Source of the DNA: Neolentinus lepideus HHB14362 ss-1
Taxonomy: Eukaryota; Basidiomycota; Agaricomycetes; Gloeophyllales; Gloeophyllaceae
Direction: 5' to 3'
Assembly (NCBI GenBank): GCA_001632425.1
Contig: KV425573.1
Span: 1 to 10,625, forward strand
DNA length: 10,625 nt
A program made the position numbers and the translations under genes. The notes beneath the pieces are model-generated. The model made no database searches. It saw only the letters and a program-made list of their open reading frames with translations, and had not been told where the DNA came from. Positions 1 to 9,968 of this stretch are shown piece by piece; within the stretch, counting starts at the first letter, position 1, and each line of letters opens with the position of its first letter.

Positions 1-122
1 GCTCAACTTCCCTCCAGATTTTCTCCATCCTGGATTCCCTTTATATTTACGGTGGGTGGCGCAGTAAGAGTGTTTGACCAATGCTCAACTTCCCTCCAGA
101 TCTTCTCCACCCTGGGTCCCCT
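1..122. repeat. Two-copy direct repeat, period 82 bases
   Basis: A stretch of about 40 bases beginning GCTCAACTTCCCTCCAGAT occurs at 1-40 and again at 83-122. The copies differ at roughly four positions, and every difference is a transition with T or A in the first copy and C or G in the second. The first copy starts exactly at the window edge, so further units may lie outside. Read on the minus strand both copies encode a short similar peptide containing KIWREVE, but I do not recognise it and no gene model is supported. It may be a small tandem duplication or a fragment of a longer repetitive element. Confidence 0.7.
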
Positions 123-1614
123 TGTCTGCTGTACTATGGTACCTGCTGAAGTGGATGCAGATTTTATGCTGGAGCAGCGCACTGACCTGTTCAACAGATG
201 TTCTGGCACCCCAATGCGCTTCCTAGCCATTGCGTCTTCAGTTCCGGATCTGGGGACGTGTCAGCGGAAAGGTGGATCGAGGGCACTGGCTTCCCTCCCC
301 TTCACCCACCTCACGAGTCTTGCCAATGTCCACTCTCGTTCGCCGCACGGCAGACATGTATAACATCCTCATAAGCACGACCCTCTCTTAGACGTCGACT
401 GCGCACTCACCTCCTTCCCCGTAGCTCTCCCGTTCATAACTATCCTTCACTCCCACTGCCAGACGTTCCTTACGTTCCGTTCAGTCTATTTCCTCATCGC
501 TTTCCTTCACCAAACTCGGACCTTACTATCATTTCCGTCCCCGCCTCTCCCGCTGCGTCGTAGCTTTCCTGCATGTCCCCAACCCAGTTCATCCTATACT
601 CATTTCTTTCTGTATTTGCTTTTTTGTCCCTCTAGTTTCCGTGCCTTGTCTGTATCCACCATCCCATCCACTCTTCGTGCTCTTCCACTCGCTTGCGTCA
701 TGTATACGTCCAATCCAACAATTTTCAGAACCGCTCGCACCTCTGCTGTCCTGACTTAGCGTCAACATCTCGTCAATTCCCTGAAGCCTGACCGTGCGGG
801 CTTCTTCGCAGATTCCGAGCGCCATCGCGTTCCTCAGTTAACTGAAGACTAGAGCACAGTGCAAGCGTTACAGGGCACATCGCAAGCGTCCATTCAAGTG
901 GCAACCACTGATCCACCCGGTTTCCCCGGTCCGCCACAATTAAAATGCATTTGGTTAGGCATCGCGCCATGGTGCACGAAACATTCTACTCGACCCAAAG
1001 GCGCACTTACGAATCCCACCAACATTCAACGTTATCGGGCACCCAAACAATTCATCAATGCCATTCGTGTTTATCAGGCAGCTGAGAGTGCGTATTGATC
1101 ATATGTATGTCTGAATCATTCATCTATGGAGAACCGAAAGGAACCGAGTGACCCCTACGATCCACCCCGTATAATACTCGCGAAAGGCGACAGCGGTAAT
1201 CGCGAGCTTTGACTGCCCGCTCAGAATCACCGACGGACGCTGCAGAGACATCTCCCCAAGACAAACAGCCGGGGTGAATCTATCCACCCCGACGGACCGG
1301 CAAGGCTATATGGTCGGACGCAGTGTACGGTCCTGCCACAAGCAGAGTAGAGTAGGCTCTCATGGCCCGAGCTGGCCTGGCCCTGATCCTCACCTACCCG
1401 TGCACTAGACCCACAATGCAGAAGTTTTTCCTGCGCTCTCCCTGCTTTCTGATAATATGATGCCGAAAGGGCATAGGGCCTGGCGCCAGCAGCAAATCCT
1501 GAAAAGCTCGATCAACTCGTACTCCTCTGGATGATAACCCAGTATCATACCATGAGCCATCAGTCTCTGTATCTCTCATCACCTCTTCGTCCCACCCACA
1601 TCCCTTCTCTTCCC
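123..1614. other. Intergenic stretch, no supported gene
   Basis: No reading frame here resembles a known family, and the frames that exist are short with no consistent splice structure. Bases about 360-680 are strongly pyrimidine-rich on the plus strand, a composition common in basidiomycete promoters and leaders. Two weak inverted repeats are visible: CTCGCGA at 1177-1183 with TCGCGAG at 1200-1206, and GGGGTG at 1271-1276 with CACCCC at 1285-1290. The right end should contain the 3' untranslated region of the F-box gene, whose stop codon is at 1615-1617 on the minus strand. Confidence 0.5.
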
Positions 1615-2883
1615 TTACAAACACCGCCCGATCCACATACCCTCCCCCTGCCACCACTCGGCGCCGCTCGGGAAGACCACCCGCACAAGGCTCGGGCACG
1701 CTCTACCGTACGTCGCGCATAGTGAGTGCTCCTCCGCGGGCTGGGCGCGGCCAGGGACGTCGGTAGGGGAGAGGTCGAGCTCCGCCAGGAGAGGGAAGGA
1801 GGAGAGGACGGGGGTGAGGGCGGCGAGGAGCGCCTGTAGGCACGGGATAAACAAGATAAGAGGGAAAGCGGAAAACAGCAGAGACTTACGATTCCTGACA
1901 GCGCGAAATGGAGCGTATGCCGCAACGCGAGGCGCACGCGGAGGACCTGCAGCTGCGTGAAGTACCTCGACACGTCCCTTAGCAGCGGCGGCGTGACGCT
2001 CATCAGCCCCAGGTCGAGCACGCGCACGCACGCGCGGGCCATGTGCTCCAGCGACACCGCGCTCACGAACTCGGGGTGCACGCCGAGCAGCGTGAGCGAC
2101 GCGACGGCGCGGCCCGGGAGCAGCGCCGCGGCGGTGCTCGGCGATCCTTTGAAGGACGTCAGGTGCGGGAGGGCGCTGGCGGGGAGCGGGAGGGCGTGCG
2201 GGGTGTCGCAGAGGCGGAGGTGGGTGAGGGTGGGGTGCTGGGTGAGGAAGGAGGTGAGGGCGGAGGGGGTGGAGGTGGAGAGGCCGGCGAGGGTGAGGGA
2301 TGCAAGTGAGGGGAAGAGGCAGGCGGAGAGGAGGGTGGAGGGGGGGAAGCGCACGCCGGCGGGGCCGAAGAGGAGGTCGAGGGCTGTGAGCTCTGTTAAA
2401 GTAGGCAGGACTTGGGATAGGGCTGTTAACGCCTGTTCGGCCGGGGCTAGTAGCGACAAGTCTAAAGCACCACGCGGTTTTGAGGGCGAACGGACGTGCC
2501 ATCGGATGTATAAACGCTTGGGATACGCGGCGAGGTATGGTCTCGCTTGGAGGGTCGCCAGGAGGGTGTTTGTTCGGGACGGGGCAGGACTGAGCGAGTC
2601 ATGGATAGAGAGGGAGGCGTAGAGGATACAGTCGACGATAGAATGCCACTGCTGCGAGACGAGCGTTGCATGCAAAAGGGACGACAGCGGGAGGGCAGAA
2701 AACACGGCATACCAGGTTTCGGTAGGGAGAGAGGCGCGCCAGTTAGATGGGGAGAGCTGCGGATGGATTAATGATTAGCGAAACACAGATTAGTATTCGC
2801 ATATGCTATTATGACTGCCTGCTGCTCACCGCCCCCGTTATGTCCGCCGTCGTCTCCGTTACGTCCGTCATCCACATCTTCAT
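1615..2883 (-). CDS. F-box protein with leucine-rich repeats
   Basis: Probable substrate-recognition subunit of an SCF ubiquitin ligase: the F-box would bind Skp1 and the repeats a target, which is unknown. The inferred model has three exons, 2883-2830, 2756-1890 and 1833-1615, separated by introns of 73 bases (GTGAGC...CAG) and 56 bases (GTAAGT...CAG). All joins are phase 0 and give 379 residues. Residues about 28-65 form the F-box, with LPTETWYAVFSALPLSSLL followed by VSQQWHSIVD. The rest shows leucine-rich segments such as LTALDLLF, LASLTLAGL, LTHLRLC, VRVLDLGL and LQVLRVRL, and the last exon ends with LVRVVFPSGAEWW, a usual kind of ending for basidiomycete F-box/LRR proteins. Exon 2 is certain. 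Exon 1 rests on a good donor, an acceptor with CTAAT upstream, and the lack of any in-frame ATG before the F-box in exon 2. Coding sequence is very GC-rich and dominated by CTC leucine codons. Confidence 0.82.
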
Positions 2884-3082
2884 TGTCGGTATCGTCAACC
2901 ACAAAATCCGGGTTCAACCTGCGTGCGCTCTTATCCACGGAACGCCGCTTGTATCGGCTAGGGCGAGGAAGGTCGGAGAAATAGCGGTGAGCTTGTCCGA
3001 GATTTGCCAGTTTTTTTCGTACAGCCTCTGTCCGCCGCCTGCATCGCGCGCGACCCTCGGACGCACGAAGGCAAATAGCAGA
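2768..3082 (-). other. Open frame of unknown status overlapping the F-box gene start
   Basis: An open frame of 104 codons runs on the minus strand from just after a TGA at 3083-3085 to a TAA at 2768-2770, with no ATG. Its composition looks coding: a basic stretch containing TEAVRKKLANLGQ and YKRRSVDKSARR, then FVVDD and an acidic, glycine-rich tail (DNEDVDDG, GDDGG). It shares bases with the proposed first exon and intron of the F-box gene but in a different frame. It could be the last exon of a small gene upstream; a possible first exon starts with an ATG near 3286 (MVRDHEYCGWC), but I could not find a convincing splice between them. I do not recognise the family. It may equally be fortuitous. 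Confidence 0.22.
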
Positions 3083-3434
3083 TCACCATGGCAAGATTGT
3101 TACTCATCCTGGTCGCAACACTCGCATGCAGACCTTGCTGGAACGACAGGGCGAAGCAGGGAGTAAGCGGATAGGCGGATAGTCGGCGTTGTTACGAGAC
3201 GGACGTGGCCTGCAATTCAGAGAGGAGCGAAACCTTATCATGGCTCATCTGTGCGGTCGCGCACCATCCGCAGTATTCATGGTCCCGGACCATAATAGCC
3301 TCCCTCACGCACACGGATAGTTGGAAGTTTCAACGAATTCCAGAAAAACAAAAAGATTACAAGAGACAATAAATAACGAATACAGTATCATACACCCTCT
3401 CCCCATCTACACTCCTCCCTGTATATGCAAACGC
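2884..3434. other. Gap between the F-box gene and the first histone H3 gene
   Basis: Both neighbours are read from the minus strand, so this holds the 3' untranslated region of histone H3 (right end, AT-rich near 3340-3390) and the promoter and leader of the F-box gene (left end). Apart from the overlapping open frame described separately, no gene is supported. The octamer TATATGCA at 3422-3429, just past the H3 stop codon, recurs at 9420-9427 just past the stop of the second H3, so part of the 3' region is conserved between the paralogues. Confidence 0.5.
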
Positions 3435-3961
3435 TCATGACCTCTCACCGCGCAACCGTCTAGCGAGGGCGAGATCTTTAGGTTGGATGGTGACACGCTT
3501 GGCGTGGATAGCAGCAAGGTTGGTGTCTTCGAAGAGCGAGACGAGGTACGCCTCAGCAGCCTCTTGGAGGGCCATAACAGCAGAAGATTGGAAGCGCAGA
3601 TCAGTCTGTCGCACAATGGTCAGCAAAACCCTCAAATTATGAGAACAAGGCCAACGCACCTTGAAATCCTGCGCAATCTCACGGACGAGCCGTTGGAATG
3701 GCAACTTGCGGATGAGGAGCTCAGTCGACTTTTGGTACCGGCGAATTTCACGAAGGGCGACGGTACCAGGCCGGAAGCGATGGGGCTTCTTGACACCACC
3801 GGTCGCGGCCTGTGCGGTTTTCCGCGCAGACTTGGCGGCAAGCTGCTTACGGGGCGCCTTGCCTACGAAGGAGATAAGAGTTATAAAAGGTAATGCCCGG
3901 GATTAAAGGTAAGTAGCTTACCACCGGTGGACTTGCGAGCGGTTTGCTTAGTGCGGGCCAT
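3435..3961 (-). CDS. Histone H3 (standard form)
   Basis: Core nucleosome histone that pairs with H4 in the (H3-H4)2 tetramer. Three exons, 3961-3922, 3862-3660 and 3605-3435, are joined over introns of 59 bases (GTAAGC...TAG) and 54 bases (GTGCGT...CAG), giving 137 residues. The tail begins [20 protein letters not shown], so K4, K9, S10 and K14 are all present. The fold is standard: [39 protein letters not shown], the [10 protein letters not shown] patch, and the end [10 protein letters not shown]. Between K27 and the GGVKKPHR motif there is one more residue than in the usual 136-residue (with Met) H3: [13 protein letters not shown] instead of RKSAPATGGVKK. The gene is divergent from H4, 318 bases away. 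A TATAAG element on the minus strand at 4066-4061 lies about 100 bases before the start codon. Confidence 0.97.
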
Positions 3962-4279
3962 TGATGATAGTAGTGGTGGTCGGAATAAAACTTAAAGGTC
4001 GAGAGTTGATGGTGGTGGTCTCGTGTGAGTTGCGAAAGCGGAAACGGAGGCAGCCAGGTTCTTATACACACGCGACTCGCGCCACACGTGACTCATAAAC
4101 GCGGTGCATCAACGAACCTTAATTCGTTGATTTGCACAGCCACTGCGCGTGTTATATTAGGGCTTGCGTCCCACACTTTTGAGTTTCACTCTCACTTATC
4201 TACCGCCGTTGCCGTCGCCGCACGCACTCTCGCGTCTTCAAGTAACACTTACTTCACCCACACTTCAACTCAAATCAAC
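3962..4279. promoter_or_regulatory. Divergent H3-H4 promoter
   Basis: This 318-base spacer separates the two start codons and must drive both genes, the usual arrangement for fungal H3-H4 pairs. Candidate elements are a TATAAG box for H3 on the minus strand (4066-4061), a TTATATTA box for H4 around 4151-4158, ACGCG motifs resembling the MCB/MBF site at 4070-4074 and 4099-4103, the 9-mer CGACTCGCG at 4073-4081 that recurs upstream of the second H3, and a perfect inverted repeat at 4108-4131. The H4 leader is CT-rich, as in highly expressed fungal genes. S-phase control by MBF-like factors is inference from the motifs. Confidence 0.75.
4108..4131. promoter_or_regulatory. Perfect inverted repeat in the H3-H4 promoter
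   Basis: ATCAACGAA at 4108-4116 and its exact reverse complement TTCGTTGAT at 4123-4131 are separated by CCTTAA. The symmetry continues as GTGCA on the left and TGCAC on the right, with two extra T bases on the right side. It lies between the two TATA-like boxes, a good position for a dimeric factor acting on both genes. I do not know a named factor for this sequence. It is not seen upstream of the second H3 gene. Confidence 0.55.
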
Positions 4280-4768
<489 letters not shown>

Positions 4769-5618
4769 TGTATAGAGTTCTTCGTTTTGTGTTTTTGATT
4801 GGCGTGTAACACTATCTGTATCATTATAATCTTATTGTCCCTTTTACCTCTCATTCGTGATTATGTTGCGGTATCCTGCCGAGTTGTGATTGCTAATGAA
4901 CGTGGGTGGCTGGTAAGGTTCTTATCTGGAGAGAAGTGCGATGGTGTCGCGATCGGGCCGGAGGTCCGTCTTCTGTTACCTGACTCTTCTGGTGTAGGAC
5001 TGTCCTTACCCTTGCCATCTAACTGGATGAATCACGCTTCAGAGTACAGAAATCAACGCCTCTAGGTGGCTGTATACAATTTTCATCATCCAGTCTTGGG
5101 TGACGCGAGGGTGTGTACAGGTATCTAACGGCGCGGTAAGACGTTGCGGAGATCGACATGACGCGAGTTGCAGGAGGGCGGATGAGCGGGCAGGCGGTGA
5201 GGACGTCGCTTGCACAGCAGGTTAGGGCACGGAAACGAGCAGATTAGTCGAGGGACAGGTGGGTGGCAGCAGAGCAGGAGTCCATAAAGGGGACAGGGAT
5301 GCTACGGGACGAGATGATGGAAGCCCACGTAGGATGTTATTCTGTTGAGACGGTGAGGGCGCTGGTTCGGTTTCATGACTCACTTACCGTGGTACTGGTC
5401 CAGAGAATATCTACCCAGATAAGTGCGCTCGTTCGGCTTCAAGGAGACCTTCCTCCAGACCATAGGAAACAAATGCGAGTCGAGAAAACATCTGGCCGTA
5501 GAAGCGGCGAAGTCGATACGCAAGAAGATCTATTGGGAGAGATGACCGACGTTCAACTGTCAGATTGCTCCTGCTCACTGTAATATATGTCTTTGATTTT
5601 GGGGTGGGCAGGAAAGGA
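4769..5618. other. Intergenic stretch after H4, no supported gene
   Basis: This begins with the AT-rich 3' untranslated region of H4 (about 4769-4870). A 106-codon ATG frame at 5263-5583 and an 88-codon frame at 4799-5065 exist, but neither shows a recognisable motif, a family resemblance or supporting splice signals. No tRNA-like or repeat structure was seen. The right end meets the solo LTR. Confidence 0.5.
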
Positions 5619-5814
5619 AATGTTGTTGGAAATTGCTCAGGAATATAAATTAGGTATTAGGTTAACCCATTTGAATTTCATGAATATTGTAGTATATTCT
5701 AGCATTTTGTACAAGTAGTATATAAAGCCTGAGGGACAGCACCCTCCTCATGGGCTTGTAATCCTACGGCTTAACCGCCATTGTACCAGTCTTCTATTAA
5801 AAATCTACAAATGT
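5619..5814. mobile_element. Solo LTR of a Ty1/copia-type retrotransposon with target duplication
   Basis: A 186-base segment at 5624-5809 starts TGTTGGAAATT and ends AAATCTACA, the TG...CA boundaries typical of LTRs. It is flanked on both sides by the exact 5-base direct repeat AATGT (5619-5623 and 5810-5814), the target-site duplication length made by copia-type integrases. Inside, a TATATAAA box lies at 5719-5726, as expected for the U3 promoter, and the segment is AT-rich compared with its surroundings. No internal coding region, primer-binding site or second LTR lies next to it, so it is best read as a solo LTR left by recombination between two LTRs. The TATA box suggests transcription in the plus direction. 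Assignment to copia rather than gypsy rests on the TGTTGG start and short length and is tentative. Confidence 0.8.
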
Positions 5815-6952
5815 GACATACAAAAAATCTGGTGAGAAGGTCAGTCTGCTGCATGAATACTTCCATCTAACCGTGATCTATGGCTGTGTGGCAGTGGCCG
5901 AGCAAGGAGAGCTGTCTGTCATGTGAGTATTCGTTGCGCTCTAGCAAACACCTGTGAACCCTGACATATCTCATCGTACGGTTGGGAATTTTAGTGTGGT
6001 AATTCAGCCTGCAAGCGTCCTGGCACCATGACACACACTGGTCGCACGTGCACTAGTAATAGGGCATCGACAAGATTTGAGGGTGCCATTGCATGGACGA
6101 GTAGTAGTCGTCCGGTCTCGAGCTCATACTACCCACGCGTTATGATGCATGCCGCCTTACTGAATGGTAGCAGGGAAGCACGATGGTATGCATGCAATCC
6201 CTTGCGAAGGTTAGTCCAAGTTCAGCTCCGAATGAGTTCCCCCTCACCACGTTGTTACTTCAGCCGTTGTACAGAAACGAGCAGTGGTATGCATTAAAAA
6301 GGGATGGTGAAGACACCAAGGAAAAGAAACACATGAAACGACGCGATGGACCGAACGTTGCAGACATCTCGAGGGAGTCCTGAGCAAATACCAGATAGAC
6401 AGAAACACGACTGTGCTAGTAGCCAAGATAGGTATCAGCGTCTTCATCGTCTCCGTACCGCCAAACATGCACTGACGCGAATTTTCGTAGCATGATATGG
6501 CCCACACTAACGGGCGTCAGAACTACACGAGAATCCACTGACAAGTCAGCCTGGCACTGAACCAGCCAAGGATCATTGCTTGCTCAACGTTCAGCTCCTG
6601 AAGACCATGTCCCTAGCCTTGACGAGCTTGACCGGTAATACGGATTCATACCGCCGTCCTCGTACCAGAGTGGCCCCTGGACGGGCGCGTCCATTCGCAT
6701 TGTCGCTGCGCTCGGCTTCCACCAAGCACCATCTCATGATACCCGCTGAAGACAGCAAATATTATCAGCTTCTCGCCGGTGACTCAATGCTGTCCGATAT
6801 CTTGACTGCCAGCGGTCAGCTGGAAAAAAAGAGCCTAGACCTTTATCAGCTATTTCCGTTCTGGCAGCGAACAACACATCAGTTGGGACCTGTGGTGATT
6901 CCCGTAGGATCATGTGTGATGTTACCTGCCCCTCATCTTCCCTTCACCCACC
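5815..6952. other. Intergenic stretch before the monooxygenase gene, no supported gene
   Basis: Only short frames occur. A minus-strand frame at 6507-6244 contains a hydrophobic run (TLIPILATSTVVFLSIWYLL) but no family motif. A plus-strand frame at 6580-7143 runs into the first exon of the monooxygenase in another frame, so it is unlikely to be real. The last 100 bases, ending with a C-rich leader just before the ATG at 6953, should hold the monooxygenase promoter. No tRNA, repeat array or further LTR was seen. Confidence 0.5.
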
Positions 6953-8819
6953 ATGTCCATGGACAAGAAATCTGCTGTCTCCCTGCACTTCGCCATCGTC
7001 GGAGCAGGGATCGCTGGTCTAGCGGCCGCGTACCGTCTGCGAACAGCTGGGCACGTGGTTTGCATTTTGGAAAAGCGAAATGGGCCTGCACCGGTGGGTG
7101 GGCACTTTTCGTGGCAGATGCGTATTTATTTGACCCGGTATGAGATAGGGCGAGAACGCCGTGACTGTTCCGCCTAATATGAGCAGGATACTATATCATT
7201 GGGGTCTAAAGTCCAAATTGCAAAATCTGGTGGTTACTCGAACGGCATGACATTCAAACAATGTATGACATGCCCCGGTTAATTCTGGAGCGATACTAAT
7301 CATGTTCGAACGACTAGGTGAGACAGGGGAAACCACCATCGAGTACCTGTATTCGGACGGGATTATACAGGATCTTGGAGCTGATATGCTGTTCATGAAG
7401 GTGACTCTTTCGTGTTTTTGACGTGGATCTAAGCCGTGATATATGGTGAATTATAGCACAGTGATTTATATCAAATCCTTTATGATTTAGCAGTGGAGGC
7501 AGGTGTGGACATACGCTTCGGAGCAGAGGTGGTGAACGTTAAGCCGTGGACACCGTCTGTTGTTCTATCCGACGGCGAAGTTGTGACAGCAGATGTTGTC
7601 GTCGGTGCGGACGGGCTCGGGAGTGTTGTCCGCTCCTATGTAGCAGAAGCGCAAATGAATGACATTCAAGAAGAGATACCTGTTCCAATGGTCACGGCAG
7701 CGTGAGTCATCGAGCGATGACTGTGCGGTATGGATGGTGAGGGTTGTTGTCATAGGGCCGTGATAGACAAAGATGCAATGGTTGGGGATGATGAACTTCG
7801 TGTTCTACTCAACACTCCCAAGGTCCGAGCTACAATGGAATGCATCCTGCGTAGTTGACAGCGAATGGAGCTTCTGTCATAGATGATTATATGGAGGGGA
7901 GAAAGACATGCAGTGTATGGATGCCCCTTGGTGAGTTATGTGTCATCACATATACTGCATATATTGATAATTTCCCATTCAATGCAAGCCTGGTGACAAA
8001 GGCTACTCGCTTAAGATGGCACTTCCTCCTGGTCCCTACGAAGTTGGTGAGGAATACGATCAGGGACATGATGTCGCAAAGTTCCATCTGGATTCATCTT
8101 CGTGCGAGCCAAGGTCAGGGTCTGGATTACTGACCTTACTTTCACTAACCACGTTCTCATTTTTGCAGGATACAGAAATTACTTCAGCGGATGAAAAAAT
8201 TCTACCCTGTCATCTGGAAGGTCCGATCACCTCTTGTGTCACTAATTCACGACAGCAAGAAGGTAGTGCTTATAGGCGAGGCGGCACATAGCATAGTAGT
8301 AAATCACACCATCATCTATCCCTTGAGGCAGATGACTGATGTTTGCGCTTTTAGCCAAATTTGACGCATAATACTGCTGTGGGCATCGAAGATGCAGCTG
8401 TGCTAGGAAACCTGGCCTCTCGCATTCAAGATGTCGGGCGTTTACTCTCGGCATATCACGAGATCCGGTACTCCCGTGCCCTTGCGGTTGTCTACTCAGA
8501 AGTGGCCAATATGCAAATCATGTGCATGATGAACGACGAGACTGGGCATCCATACAGCAAGCAATTCCAGGAGGATCAAGAAATATGGGTTCGCACTCCT
8601 ACTGTCGTGGGCATCCCTGATGTAACTATAGACCCTGAGCTTATACGACGGTGGGATAACCATATCAAGACATTCAGTCATGATGTGAATGATGATGTGG
8701 ATGAGTGGTGGCATACATGGGGTAAGCTTACGAGAAGGGACATGGGAGATAGGCAGAGGGAGACACATGAGGGCGAAGACATGGTTTCAGAAGGCCCGGT
8801 TGCACTGCTACGGGCATAG
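6953..8819 (+). CDS. FAD-dependent monooxygenase (salicylate-hydroxylase-like), frameshifted in exon 2
   Basis: Class A flavoprotein monooxygenase that would use FAD and NAD(P)H to hydroxylate an unidentified aromatic substrate. Nine exons fit: 6953-7093, 7149-7262, 7318-7400, 7457-7701, 7756-7822, 7883-7930, 7989-8113, 8169-8295 and 8355-8819; introns are 54-60 bases. Residues 17-22 are the FAD-binding GAGIAG after strand HFAIV, with LEKR ending the Rossmann unit. The GADG motif sits at nominal residues 163-166 (GADGLGSVVRSY). The GD motif reads LIGEAAH, with Glu (codon 8278-8280) instead of the usual Asp, followed by LTHNTAVGIEDAAVLGNL. Nominal length is 471, normal for the family. Exon 2 lacks one base near 7219-7225: PPNMSRILYHWGLKSKL is in one frame and KSGGYSNGMTFKQ in the next, so straight translation stops at 7248-7250. 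A splice from 7229 to 7323 would restore frame but lose about 15 conserved residues. The intron 5 donor (GTCCGA) is weak. It may be a recent pseudogene or carry a sequence error. Confidence 0.88.
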
Positions 8820-9437
8820 ACCGGTTATGTATTTGATTGACTGCCCATACATTGGGATCTAGTGGTCTACGTCGATACAAAGTATGTTCTGCTCGCGTGG
8901 CGCCACGAAGATGCGAGGTGCTTCCCCCTTATATCTGGTTGTTCGCGTTCCGGCATTCTTGTTGTCTGTACCTCATGTACCTCATAGTTTTCATTTTCCT
9001 CCATCCTCGTATCGTGTACGTGAATCGCACTATTGGCATCAGAGTGTGCTCACTGGGTATGTCCATTCTTCCGGCCGTTGTCGATAGCAATCAAAAAGCA
9101 CATCGAGCAAGTAATGTTGTACTAGAGCAACCCCGCCACCAGCACTGGCAGCATCTCATCAGCGCCAGTCAGTCAGCCAATAAACGTGGTCATGCAGATC
9201 CAATTTCCAGAAACTCAGCGGCCCGATGGCAGCACCATTGCCACATCTGATCAGTGTACCATCATCACATCCTCAGCCACAATATGCCTTACATCCACAA
9301 TCGCCCAGTTACATAGCTAGAGGACAGACGGGGCTTGGAGCAAATTACAATTGAAAACAGTTACAAGATGCTAAAAAAGGAAACAAACAACACTAGGTTT
9401 TACATCTCCAAGCCGAAACTATATGCAGAACTGTCGT
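8820..9437. other. Convergent intergenic region between the monooxygenase and the second H3
   Basis: The monooxygenase (plus) and histone H3 (minus) converge here, so the stretch should contain both 3' untranslated regions. Short plus-strand frames at 8837-9250 and 8884-9087 show no family resemblance. A 12-base perfect palindrome, CGTGGCGCCACG, lies at 8896-8907. The AT-rich block at about 9340-9425 fits the H3 3' end. Confidence 0.5.

Positions 9438-9968
<531 letters not shown>

Noticed and set aside
52..363. 103-codon plus-strand frame, with a 75-codon frame opposite at 3-230
   Set aside because: They cover the direct repeat and show no recognisable domain; coding on either strand is unsupported.
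1957..2622. Long plus-strand frame of 221 codons, and a glycine/glutamate-rich frame at 2043-2309
   Set aside because: These are antisense shadows of the GC-rich F-box exon 2, which has clear domain content and splice sites on the other strand.
5263..5583. 106-codon plus-strand frame starting MAAEQESIKG
   Set aside because: No motif, no clear promoter and no resemblance to a known family; a frame of this length can occur by chance in DNA of this composition.
6244..6507. Minus-strand frame with a hydrophobic, membrane-like segment
   Set aside because: A single hydrophobic run without other support is not enough; no homologous domain follows it.
6580..7143. 187-codon plus-strand frame overlapping the monooxygenase start
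   Set aside because: Its last 190 bases use exon 1 and intron 1 of the monooxygenase in another frame, and the upstream part has no recognisable content.
8896..8907. 12-base perfect palindrome CGTGGCGCCACG
   Set aside because: Isolated, in a convergent intergenic region, without a neighbouring repeat or gene start; likely chance.
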